Source of the DNA: Brienomyrus brachyistius
Taxonomy: Eukaryota; Chordata; Actinopteri; Osteoglossiformes; Mormyridae
Direction of reading: 5' to 3'
Assembly: GCF_023856365.1 (NCBI RefSeq)
Contig: NC_064533.1
Coordinates: 35,326,118 to 35,390,117, forward strand
DNA length: 64,000 nt
Shown here piece by piece: positions 1 to 10,400 of this stretch. Under the pieces are notes generated by a model. The model was not told the DNA's origin. It saw only the letters and a program-made list of their open reading frames with translations, and ran no database searches. The stretch's first letter is position 1. Each line of letters opens with the position of its first letter. The position numbers and the translations under genes were made by a program.

Positions 1-3000
1 TTTGGGGGAACTGTCTTAGCGACAGACGCCTCAGAATCACTGCAGGATCCTTTCCAAGAGAATCCACACCTCCAGGCAGCTGGGGATCTAGAGAACCCCG
101 ATGACTTGATCATGAAGCAGAAACCTCCTTGGGAATGTCCGAACACCTGCTCCTATATTGACACTAAATCAAGGAACAAAAGTAAAGAGAACACATTCAG
201 ATTTAGGAAGAAAAACACCCAGAAAGATAAGTTCTCTCTTCCAGTGAATGAAAATCTCACTAGCTGTGACCACAGAAAGATGTCGAGGCAGTGTGATGTA
301 GAAAATGTGGCTTCCTACCACCAGTTACATCCTTCCAGTACTGCAAGAGGTTATGAGGACGGGCAAGAAAAGAAAAAGGGCAACAAAATACAAAATGAAG
401 TCAACAGAAATACTTATGTCATCAACAACTCACAAGTGACAAGAAAGAACGCTGAGTATGGAGGTACTTGTTCAGCCAATGGCATCACTCCTGTTCTGGG
501 AGTCGCAGTGAAATCTGAGGAAGACTCAGAGATGCTATGGGACACCTTAAAATGGCAGACCAAGGGTGACAGACCTCACTGCAGTGCCATTGCACCCTCA
601 TCAGTTCCCTGTTCTGAACGGGTCTTAGCAGAAAATCCAGCTGCTAGTCCTGTTTTGAAATCAAGGTCTAGTGTGGCAGGTCACACTGAGTCAGCGACAA
701 GAGTAGCAGATAAATCCCCAGGTAGGTGATGTCTTTTAATACAAGTAATTAAGATGATTTGAACCTAGTTAGTCATGTTAAAACACCAGACCTTCTCTTT
801 TGTTTGCATAGTTGAAAATGGGAAAGTTTTGAAGAATATAACTAATACAAACTGGACAGTAGAAGATGAATGTCATCCAAGAAGAAGGCGGGGGAGAACT
901 GTGTCTTACAAGGAACCTCCCATCAACAGGTGAGTATGAATCTCGTCCGACAAGAAGGCGGGGGGGAGCTGTGTCTTACAAGGAACCTCCCATCAACAGG
1001 TGAGTACTTAGAAACGAAGGTATCAAAGCATATGGTTAAAATAATTTTAAATCCTGAAAGTGTTGTATCTCCCAATTGCAGCATATGAGGGGGGTCACTG
1101 CACATGTAGGCTGTATAATACACCAGTAGATGGAGTATTTCAGTCACAACTGAGGTACAGCTCATTCTCGTTCAGTAGCCTAGCTGAGTCTCTAGTCCAC
1201 CAACTCGCTCACCAGCTTGCTCACTCCTGGTCTCTTGTTCAGAATGAGAGACCTGAAAGAGTGGGGAAACACTCCTGTTCATCGACTCACTCACCAACTT
1301 GGTCGTTCGTCCACTGTTGGCAAATATGTTTAGTCCCAAGTTTAGTTTTCAGCCAATCATACGCTGGGTTACAGCACGCCCTTGCATGCCTCACTGGCTG
1401 TCACTGTCCATAGTTGAGGAGGGAAGCAGCATTAACGTCATATTTCTGAGGACAACTGAAAGAACAAAAACAAAAAAATCTTTGCAGGGAAGTGAAGGTG
1501 AGTGTATAATTCTTGTAAGAGACTCGTTCCCCACTAACAAATCGTTCGCAAATGTCACAACATCACAGTATGCTATTGCTAATTGTCAACAGCTTGTAGA
1601 CAAAGCAGACATATGGAGCGAAATATGGCATTATTTAGCTTACGTTGCCGACAGTCGGGGCAAAGCCACAGACATCACAAAGCTTGAGTGTAAAAGATGT
1701 TTTAAATCAACACAGAACAAGGGAGCCAACACATTGAACTTGGCAAAGCATCTCGCCAATAGTTGTAACTAAAAGAAATAACCACAACTCCGGTATAGAG
1801 GATAATACTGTATACTATGTAAGCTTTAATAACACAACGACCTTGATCTAGATATTTACAATAATTATCAATGTTAGGGATGTATTAAAACATTCAATGA
1901 CTGTAAAGCTCAGCATCTATAACTGAATGATTTTAGTTTTGTTAAAATGCTCAGTATAGCTCTGCTCTTGTGACAAAATAGGCTATATTTTATTTAGCAA
2001 AGGGCAGCCACCTGTTGCAGCACCCAGGGAGCTGGGGGTTAAGGGCCTTGCTCAAGAATCCACAGACATGCCAAGGCTGGATTTGAACCAGCAACCTTCT
2101 GATCATAGACACAGAGGCTTAGCCCACTGAGCCACACACTGCATCATTGTCGGTATCAAAATATTTTATTCAGGTATTGTATCGAACTTAGAATTTTAGT
2201 ATTGTGACAACACTACTAGACGCTTGCTGCAAGAATCACACAAACAAGACGAACTTTAAATAAAGGTCAACATATAGCATTAAAAACTGAGAGTCTTGAA
2301 TAATTGTGCACAGAACAGTGTGTATTGAGCGATATACAGAGCACTAAGTATGTAACATAATAAGCTATACATTACAATTTCACATTGTAATTGAAGCAAA
2401 GAGTTCTTAGCCTGTTGGGAGGTGTAGACATGAGTGTTACTGTTCAGAATCTCAGTTGCATTATACAACTGAGAGTTGTGTACATGTATGGGAGATTTGT
2501 AAATTCTGTAACTGAGCAGGGTTACGGCCCATGGGGATAAACTGTCTCTGTGCCTTGAAGTTCCTGTTTTAACAGTTTGATATCTGACCCCTGAAGTTTG
2601 TGACTGAAAGAAGGGGTTAGCAAAGAATGCAGGTTGAGTTGATGATCTGCTGGAGTTTTGCCTTTTCCCTTGCAGTACGTGATCCAAGCCAAATGGTCAA
2701 TGAGGATGTAAGGACAGAGTCTTTGATAGCAGTGTAAAACTGCACCAGTAGTGCTTGTGGAACCTTGAATTTCCTTAGCTGTTGGAGGAAGAACATCCTT
2801 TGTTGTGCCTTCATGATGATATGATGATTGTCAGTGGTTGTCTGCCATTTAAGGTTTTGTGAGATGGTGGTTCCAAGGAATCTGAATGACTCCATTCGAG
2901 TTATTGCTGTTTTATTTAAGGAAGTAGTTGATAGGGTATACCGATCCGATATTTGGATTAGAATTGGCACCTATCTTACTTATTAGACGGATCGAGTATT

Positions 3001-4558
3001 GGCTATATGTAAAAACAATCTTTGAGAGCTGGAAGTAGCATTTAGTGGAGAATCACACTAAACAAGGTCCCCGCAATTGTGCAAGACAATGCGAGTAGTG
3101 TGAAAAAAAGCAATGGATGATTTGGGAGTTGTTAGCTTGGGCTGTTTTGTGCGCTCGCTACAGCTTGTGATACATGAGGGGCTGCTATTGTATATTGTAA
3201 GTGATGCTGTTGCCAGTGGAAGAAAAATTATGGGGTATTCACCACTTGCATATACTCTCTTGGAAGATACTCAAATTGAACTGCAAATGCCTCAAAAACG
3301 TTTAAAACAAGATGCACAAACCAGATGGAAATTATGTTTAAATGATCTTCATATTGTGTAAAACTGTTGTTATGCTTGTCAAAGTGTGTCAGCTTAGCCA
3401 TTTCAAAACGTCTGCTAAAATCACCCCATTATTTGCAGCAACCATCCATGCACCCAAGTATTTTTTTCCTTGGCCACTAGCACACCTCATATAGCTATTC
3501 GATATCTCATTGACTTTTTAAACTAATCAAGTTAATTAAGTAAGCTGGTGGTGAAATTTAACAAATATGGAATGGCTGGGGTGCCTCTGAGGAGAGTTTT
3601 TGAAACTGAAGTAGTCAGCATCTAGCCATCCAACTACATATAAAAGTTAAAAAGCTCATGTAAGGGAATCTGTATCGGAACTAGATTGGAACTGTAAAAA
3701 TGTGGACTGGCCCATCCCTTATAATACTGTATAATATGGGATGCAGCAGTTTATTTTCCAATACAGGACAATCCTGTATTATAAGGGACAGGTGGCAACC
3801 CTAGTCATTGGTGATCAAGCAGGTTAATCGAAGTTTTGGATTTTCTTATCGTTTAAATTTTAGATGACAAGTCAATATATGATTTATATCACTTAGCCCT
3901 AGGTATGCTATATCAGGGCCAGTACATGGTGCTATCTATGTGTATATGTAAATTATATATATGTAGTATAGAAAATCCCCCTGCGACCCAATAGGATAAG
4001 CGGTTTGGAAAATGGATGGATGGATAGTATAGAAAATAATAAATAGTCCTTTTTATATGTTTTTGCTTAAAAGGTTGGTTAAAGCTAATTGGTGGGCCAG
4101 CGTTTGCCCAACCTGGTTCTGTATTATAGTTGAGTATAAAATTCAACAACAGACAGTGTTCAGGGTTTAAAGCAGCATGAATCTGATGAAAGCTGCAATT
4201 CCCACTTGTGCTGTTTATACATGTTTGTTATGCGTATGATGCAATGAAACATGCTAATGTGCTTTATCAGCTGGAGAATGCTGGGTTTGGTAAATACTTA
4301 AGTTCTCATGGGAACAAGTAAGAACAAATGACAGGATGTTTTTAGTCACTTGCAGAGCAGTTCCTTTGAATGTCAGATTTAGGGTATTGATCAGCCCCAA
4401 CTGAAAATGTATTTTTCTTTTTTTCTAGCAAAATGAGGCGTGGGGATAAATTTACTGATACGCAGTTCTTGAGTTCTCCGATATATAAAGGTAAAAAGAA
4501 GAAGAAGCAGCCTGTGAAGAAGGAAAGAGGTGAAGCTTCTCTGGTGGCTGGCCATTGA
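1..4558 (+). CDS. sgo2: Shugoshin (SGO1/SGO2 family), 3' part of gene
   Basis: Shugoshins protect centromeric cohesin from premature cleavage by recruiting PP2A; the C-terminal basic SGO motif binds phosphorylated H2A at centromeres. Three exons are visible: <1-721 (open from base 1, low-complexity and polar, typical of the unstructured middle), 812-929 and 4429-4558. Phases join cleanly (1 then 2). Exon 812-929 encodes the signature PRRRRGRTVSYKEPP, and the last exon continues it with MRRGDKFTDTQFLSSPIY, a lysine-rich tail and stop TGA 4556-4558. The 5' exons, including the coiled coil, lie off the left edge. A 70-bp tandem duplication (868-1007) copies the end of the middle exon with its donor; only the first donor keeps the frame. 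Family assignment is firm. The paralogue is inferred: SGO2 is favoured because it lies on human 2q like nhej1 and ihh, but SGO1 is not excluded. Confidence 0.8.
868..1007 (+). repeat. 70-bp tandem duplication spanning a shugoshin exon end and its splice donor
   Basis: The segment 868-937 is repeated at 938-1007 with few differences; for example GTGTCTTACAAGGAACCTCC occurs at 901 and again at 971. Each copy ends in CAACAG|GTGAGT, so there are two equivalent splice donors (introns starting at 930 or 1000). The unit length is not a multiple of three. Reading through the first donor gives AAC AGG TGA, so use of the second donor ends the protein immediately. Confidence 0.9.
2000..2145 (-). mobile_element. 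tRNA-derived SINE fragment
   Basis: On the minus strand it contains a Pol III A-box-like TGGCTCAGTGGGCTAAG and a B-box-like GGTTCAAATCC, followed by the common fish block that reads CTTGCTCAAG on the plus strand. It is a transposed copy, not a functional tRNA gene: the arms do not form a cloverleaf. Confidence 0.65.
2280..2970 (-). mobile_element. L2-like LINE fragment (C-terminal part of ORF2)
   Basis: The minus-strand translation has the post-catalytic part of an L2-clade reverse transcriptase: FRFLGTTISQNLKW, then KAQQRMFFLQQLRKF, FYTAIKDSVLTSS and a tail resembling RYQTVKTGTSRHRDS. The reading frame is broken near 2620-2690 and the polymerase domain is missing. It is inserted within the hAT remnant. 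Confidence 0.7.
3978..4029 (+). mobile_element. 3' tail of an (ATGG)n-type fish SINE
   Basis: GCGACCCAATAGGATAAGCG followed by GTTTGGAAAATGGATGGATGG is the same tail as the full-length SINE at 15536-15905. Only the 3' end is present, as expected for a 5'-truncated insertion. Confidence 0.75.
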
Positions 4559-4661
4559 TTTGATTTGGGTATTTTATATGATATTCTAGAGTATAATTTA
4601 TTCGAATGAACTGTAAAGCAATGCTTGTGCTTATGAAGTTTTTGTATTTTAATTTCACTTT

Positions 4662-4667
4662 AATAAA
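4662..4667 (+). terminator. Poly(A) signal of shugoshin
   Basis: AATAAA about 105 bases after the stop codon TGA at 4556-4558, on the same strand. Confidence 0.7.
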
Positions 4668-4742
4668 ACTATGTCATTACAACATCTAGCTGTGATCGAC
4701 AACCAGGAGATAATGACAAAATAAACTACATGCTGTTGGCAC

Positions 4743-5046
4743 AATCAAGTGTTGAAGGCTACCTTTCTCTTTGGTATCACTTTGTGACGCTGCTTCGGTT
4801 TTGGTGCAATTTATCTTAAAGTTTGATCAGCACCACTTCATCGTCCATACAATGCCTCTGTACTGTTTGAAAAAGAGCTATCTGTAACCTTTTGAGTTGT
4901 CATGCTAACAGGATCAAGTGCCTGAAACTGTCCTTTTCTTTGGTATCGCTATGTAAATCTGCTTCAGTTTTGGTAAGATTTGTCTCAAAGTTTGATAATT
5001 GAAAAAGAGCCATCAAATACGTTTTAAGCTATCATGGTAACAAGTA
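4743..5046. repeat. Dispersed repeat, two diverged copies in tandem
   Basis: Two related units of about 130-170 bases follow each other. Both contain CTTTGGTATC, CTGCTTC, GTTTTGGT and AAAGTTTGAT in the same order and end near GAAAAAGAGC and a GTCATGCTAAC or ATCATGGTAAC block. Related units recur at about 6200-6440. Family not recognised. Confidence 0.5.
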
Positions 5047-7463
5047 CAGGGTGTCCGTGAGGTAGTAAAAATTAGTAAATGAAATCAGACAAAATTAAGG
5101 CACTTGAAAGGTTTTAAAAGGTAGTACATTTTTCATAATCCAGCTCAATATATTACGAGTTTCCCATTTGTCTTCGTGTTATAACTTCATCTAATTAAAA
5201 AATATATAATATACATGCTAGCAGGACCTTAGTTGGAATTATTAGCCTATCAGAGTGACGCTGATGCCATTTCTCTGCCTTTTACCTCAGTAGAGCCAGG
5301 GTGATCTAACATGTTGATATAAGCAGAGTCTCTGAAATTAGCTAGTAGCCACTTGGTGGTGAAGTGGGGAAATGAAAGTTTATTAAAAGTTGGTTGATAC
5401 GCCAGTCTTTAAATGATGGGTTACGTCAGTCATGGGGATTGACCGGAAGGCAGACAGGCAGCAGACCTTACTGTCACCAACGTCGGCTCTCAGAGCTGAA
5501 GTTCTCTGGTGCCTGAACACCGCAGCTAGCCATCATTCATACAGTTCGAATGAGGGTATTGGGGAACTATTCGGAAGCATGTTCACTGACTCCGATATAG
5601 CTAAAAGTTTCGCATGTGGCAAGGATAAGACTGCATACATGATTCGATTTGGCATTGCATCGCATTTTAAGAAATTACTTGTAAACAATACAGGTATTGT
5701 ATATACAGGTAAAATTGTTAAACTTTTCTCTTAAGATTTATTTTGAGACATGTTCAGACTTTTACCTCACGTTGCATCAACCAATAAATACCAATGGTTA
5801 CCACCCATTAGCATTCCATGGACTCTTTTTTTAATCAGTTTTTTAATCCACAGTGTTACCTTGTAATGAAATAATTCACTATAGTCTGTGTGTATGAGTA
5901 TGTGTGTCTGTCTCAGTGTGTGTGAGTGTGTGTCACATAACACACATAAGATTTTATTAATGTTTATGGCTGTTGTCAAGTGTCATTTGTTTTAAGAAGT
6001 GTGAAGTTGACTTTATTAGGTGGGGTTAAGGGTTTTGGTTAGGATAACCCAAGGGCTAGAGTTAAGGTAAGGACAAACGAAACTCAACTTGCCACTGCAA
6101 AAAAACAAATGATATTTAATGAAAATACTCAATAAAAACAGTTAAACTTTAATTTACCTAATTTTTCTGATGGGTATTAAGTCTTATACAGCCTACATTT
6201 CCTTCCTTTGCTACCATATAGCACTGCTTCCCTTTGGGTAAGTTTGTCAGTTTTTGATCAGATCAGTTCACCCATACGATGTGGCTGCAATATTTAAGAA
6301 AGAGCCTTCAAATTCATTTTTCAGTTATCTGGGAGGGATCAAGTGTCAAAACTGCCCCATTCTTTGCCATAACAATGTGGTACTGTTTAAATTTTTGATT
6401 AGTTCTAATTCATAAGCCAGACAATGCAACCAGCAAAACTGAAAAGATCTATCTAATACCATGAGTGTCAGACCACTCCCAAAACCATATGTATTCCTTA
6501 CCCAGGGAATACATTAATTGTTGACAAATGTACAATCTTGACCTCTTGTGGTCAAAAGTGGAATTGCATTTTTAAGTTCAAAAAGCCAGTATCCAAACAG
6601 TCACCACTTGAGTTGCTGTTGATGAGCATTGTAGACCATGAGGAAAAAATTTAAAGAATATATCATATCAGCGTCTTTTATTGCCATTGTTCATCCGTAT
6701 TCCAATCAGTTACAAAGCTAGGGAACCCTCTGGACAGCATGCCCATCCATTACCGGGCACATACACTTATATTACTATAACTAAAACATTAGAAAAGGCT
6801 CATTTTAGTCAGACAGTATTCATGCACTCACGATGTCCTGGAAACATGGCCCAAAGGGATAGTGCCTTCATTAGAAACCAACTGAACAAATCTTAAGAAA
6901 AGCTGTTAATTGATTGGTGCTCAGGATAATTATTTCATAATATTAAACAATGTAAATTAACAGAAAAATGTAATGGTTTTGGTGAATTCAGACGGCAGTT
7001 AAGCCATTGATTTTCACAAATTATTTACTATTAAAAATAAAGAGAGTGTCAAGGTAGAACATCAATGTAGGATAGCAAAAATGGCTATTATCCAAGCTGC
7101 AGTAGCCCCTGGATCACTAATGTTTTTAGATGTTTAGTGTTTTTGAATGATGGTAATATCCTGTTAAAAATGCAAGGTCTCTTAATTATACTACCTGCAT
7201 AGAACTGTATTTTTGCATTTTCTGGCTAAATTTCTTCTTCAGCTTCTTAATAAACATCTCTATTATGATTTTGGTCTCTGCATGTGTTGCGTTTAGGTTT
7301 GGTGCTTAACAATATCTAACCAAAATATTTAAGATTAATGGACATTTGTTTTTAAACTGTAAGCTTAAATCTGCTTGTAAATTCAGTGATTCTGTATGCT
7401 TGTAAATTTCGTCACATGGTATGATATACGTTTGTGAGATGCCATTCTGCCTCCAGCCAGTGA
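5046..7463. other. Spacer between shugoshin and aad
   Basis: No gene is convincing here. The longest open stretch (5432-5734, plus) encodes 100 residues with a segment, SDIAKSFACGKDKTAYMIRF, that resembles multi-copy, transposon-associated proteins in fish; it looks like a fragment and I assign no function. A GT-rich microsatellite lies at about 5885-5945, further units of the 4743-5046 repeat at about 6200-6440, and a diverged SINE-like piece at about 6690-6850. Confidence 0.5.
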
Positions 7464-10400
7464 TCAGTCTGTCAGGAGGAAGCTGAGATCGCTCTCTGGT
7501 GCGAATTCTGTGGCCGATTTTCCTCTGAAACACATCGAACATGTTACAAACTCGTCTCCCCGGACAATTATGCAGATAAAGGACCACTGGTCTGAGACTG
7601 TATTACCTGGAGAAGAGCCTTGCATTAGTACTGCCCAGCAGCGTGGCTTTGTATCCCTCCACAAGCAGCATTGACCCCTCCCTCAAGCCCTAAACAGGAC
7701 AGCATCCATACTCACGTATACAAACCACTGGTCATGCACTTAACTAATGTAACTGGGATGTGAACCGGTGACCTTCTGATCATAAGCATAATCTCCCAAC
7801 TTGCTGAGTTAAACACTGCCCCCATGCACTGAATACAAGTATTACAGGAGCTATAAAAAGCAATGCACAGCTTACCAGCACACATGGTGTGTCGGGTTCC
7901 TCATGAAACTGAAAAATGCGCTGCTCTCGGGTCTCCTACACAGAATAATGCAAACTGTAAAAGTTAACTAAATTCAAAAGAAAAAATAAGAGAGAACGAG
8001 ATAGGGCTGGGTACTGCTAACTGGCCCATTATACAATACCAGGGGCATGATTCAATGCATTACAGCCATTGTACGCAGATGGTTAACATTCCAATTCTGT
8101 AATAATGATACTAACAATAGTTTAAAAAGGCCAAATTTAATTAACTGGCATTAAAAGCTTTAAACTACCAAAGATGAGTCAAATTGTTGCTCTTTTCAAC
8201 TTTCAGTTGCACAAACTATGCATTTCTTTGAGCACAAAGTCCACACTTTTGTTTTTAAAACGACAAATGAGAAAAAACATATAGATTGAAACATCTGACT
8301 TGTACTTTTACGCAGCGGTTCTCAACCTTTTTTGCACAGTGATCCAATTCTTACCAATTCTTACCATGCCAGCACAGTCGCAACCCTCTATCAAGTAATA
8401 ACTAATAGCACCACAGTGAAGAAATTGACTCCAGCACCCAGCAAACAGGTAGAACCTCAGCCAGGGTGAAAAGAGCCTTCTGTAATGTCAACCCCCCGAA
8501 AAGCTCCTGGTCCAGATGACATACCTGGTTCTGTTCTCAAGGCCTGTGCCAGTAGTGCCCACCTGCCTTAAGAGCACCACCATCATACCTTTTGCCTAAG
8601 AAACCCAACCCAACCCAACCTGCATGAACGACTACCTTCCCCTGGCTCCCACTTCGATTGTAACAAAGTGTTTTGAGCGACTGGTTATGCAACACAATGA
8701 AGCCTAACTCCTCACAAACCTAGACCGCCTACAGTTTGCATACAGAACCAACTGATCCACAGTCGATGAAAACCAGGACGGCTATGCCAGACTGCTCTTC
8801 ACAGACTTCAGCTCAACCTTCAACACCATCGTACCACAACAACTGGTGGCGAATACTGGTGTCTGTAACTGGATATTGGACTTCCTGACACAAAGGCAGC
8901 AGACAGTTGGCAGCCACATTCCAAGCACCATCTCAGTGAGTACAAGCTGGGATCCTGAGGCCCCTGCTGTTCACCCTGCTTACCCACAACTGTTCTGCTA
9001 GATTCAGCAACAACCATATCATCAGGTCTGAGCATGTTACTACAGTGGTGGGTCTCATCAGCAAAGGTGAAGAGTCAGCATACAGGATGGAGGTGGAGCA
9101 GCTAACCACCACAACTTCCTCTTAAATGTTGACAAGAACAAAGAAATGATCATACAGTTCAGGAAGGATCCTTCGGAACGCCATACCACTGACCATAGAT
9201 GGCATGGCCATGAAGAGGGTCAGTAGTATCAAGTTCCTGGGTGTGCACCTGGCAGACGACTTAACTTTGACCACTAACACTATGGCAACAGGCCCAACAG
9301 GGGCTCCATTCCCTCTGGAGGGTGAAGCAGGCCAGCGTACCCATTCCGGCCCTCACCACCTTCTGCAGGACCACCACTGAAAGTGTTCTGACCCACTGTA
9401 TGACTGTCTGATACGGAACCTGCAATACCTCTAAACAGAAACAGCGGAACAGGGTACCGAGAACTTCTGGGAAGATCATCGGTGCCCGTCTCCCATCCCT
9501 GCTGGAGATAATCAACCAAAGCTGCATCCATAGAGCCTCCAGCATCATTATGGACCCCAACCACTCCTCCCCTAGTCTGTTTTCCCTCCTCCTGAGTATC
9601 CGAACCAGGACCACCTTGTTTGGATGCAGCTTCATTCCCCAGGCTGTGAGGGCATTGAATGCTTCTGCCCACCCCCCCGCTGAATCACTGACCTTCCCAC
9701 TGTACCAGGCACTTCTGCCCACCCCCACTGAATCACTGACCTCCCCACTGTACCAGTCACTTCTGCACCCCCCTCCCCCCACTGATTCACTGACCTCCCC
9801 ACTGTACCAGGCCCGTCTGCCCACCCCCACTGAATCACTGACCTCCCCACTGTACCAGTCACTTCTGCACCCCCCTCCCCCCACTGATTCACTGACCTCC
9901 CCACTGTACCAGGCCCGTCTGCCCACCCCCACTGAATCACCGAGCCTTTGTACAGATATAATGACAATCCATTATTTATTTTCTTATTTAGCAATGCATG
10001 CTGCTATACCCATAATCAATCAATCAATCAATCAATCTATCTATCTAAGCACTGGTTTAAATTAAGGCTATGATGAAACATGCAGTGCACTCTGCAATTT
10101 CCGCCAATCAATGGCTATCACACAAATCTGATTGGATGTGCCAGTGAATTTTAAATTAAGCATCTGTGGTTTGGCTTTTTGGATTGGTTGAGTGTTCCTA
10201 GTTTTACATTTGCAGATCCAAGACCCATTTACATAGGTTAATTCAAGGAATGGGGCTAGACATTTCCAACTTTCATTTGCGACCCATGGGTTGAGAATCG
10301 CTGCTTTAACATTTGAGAGGTAGACATTTCACTGCATTTTTGAATTGCAGTGCACTTAGCACAGATTACAATAAACAGCACATTTTAATCAACACATATT

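Larger units (their letters stand above)
1190..3420 (+). mobile_element. Degenerate hAT-superfamily DNA transposon, interrupted by other repeats
   Basis: Two broken coding pieces in the same direction fit a hAT/ZBED-type transposase. Bases about 1610-1770 encode a BED-finger-like segment (W..Y, C..C, then T.NL..HL). Bases 3060-3360 encode a stretch resembling the hAT catalytic region, with an invariant-looking VQDNASS, a CFVRSLQLV helix and a TRW motif near the end. Between them sit a SINE and an L2-type LINE fragment in the opposite direction. The frame is broken and no complete transposase is possible. It lies in the last shugoshin intron. Confidence 0.65.
8313..10303. mobile_element. hAT-type element with 8-bp target duplication, carrying a nested LINE
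   Basis: The ends are inverted: CAGCGGTTCTCAACC at 8313 and GGTTGAGAATCGCTG ending at 10303. The flanking octamers CTTTTACG (8305-8312) and CTTTAACA (10304-10311) match at 6 of 8 positions, as expected for an old hAT target-site duplication. The interior is mostly an L2-like LINE (8450-10045), so the hAT element is a short shell inserted first. It lies in aad intron 5. Confidence 0.65.

Noticed and set aside
2000..2145. Possible tRNA gene
   Set aside because: A- and B-box motifs are present but the arms do not pair, and the sequence continues into a SINE body found at other sites in the window.
9261..10065. Long ORFs on both strands (up to 223 codons) over the 9.3-10 kb region
   Set aside because: They cross the LINE-derived minisatellite and reflect its base composition. 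The minus-strand [11 protein letters not shown] repeats are an antisense shadow.
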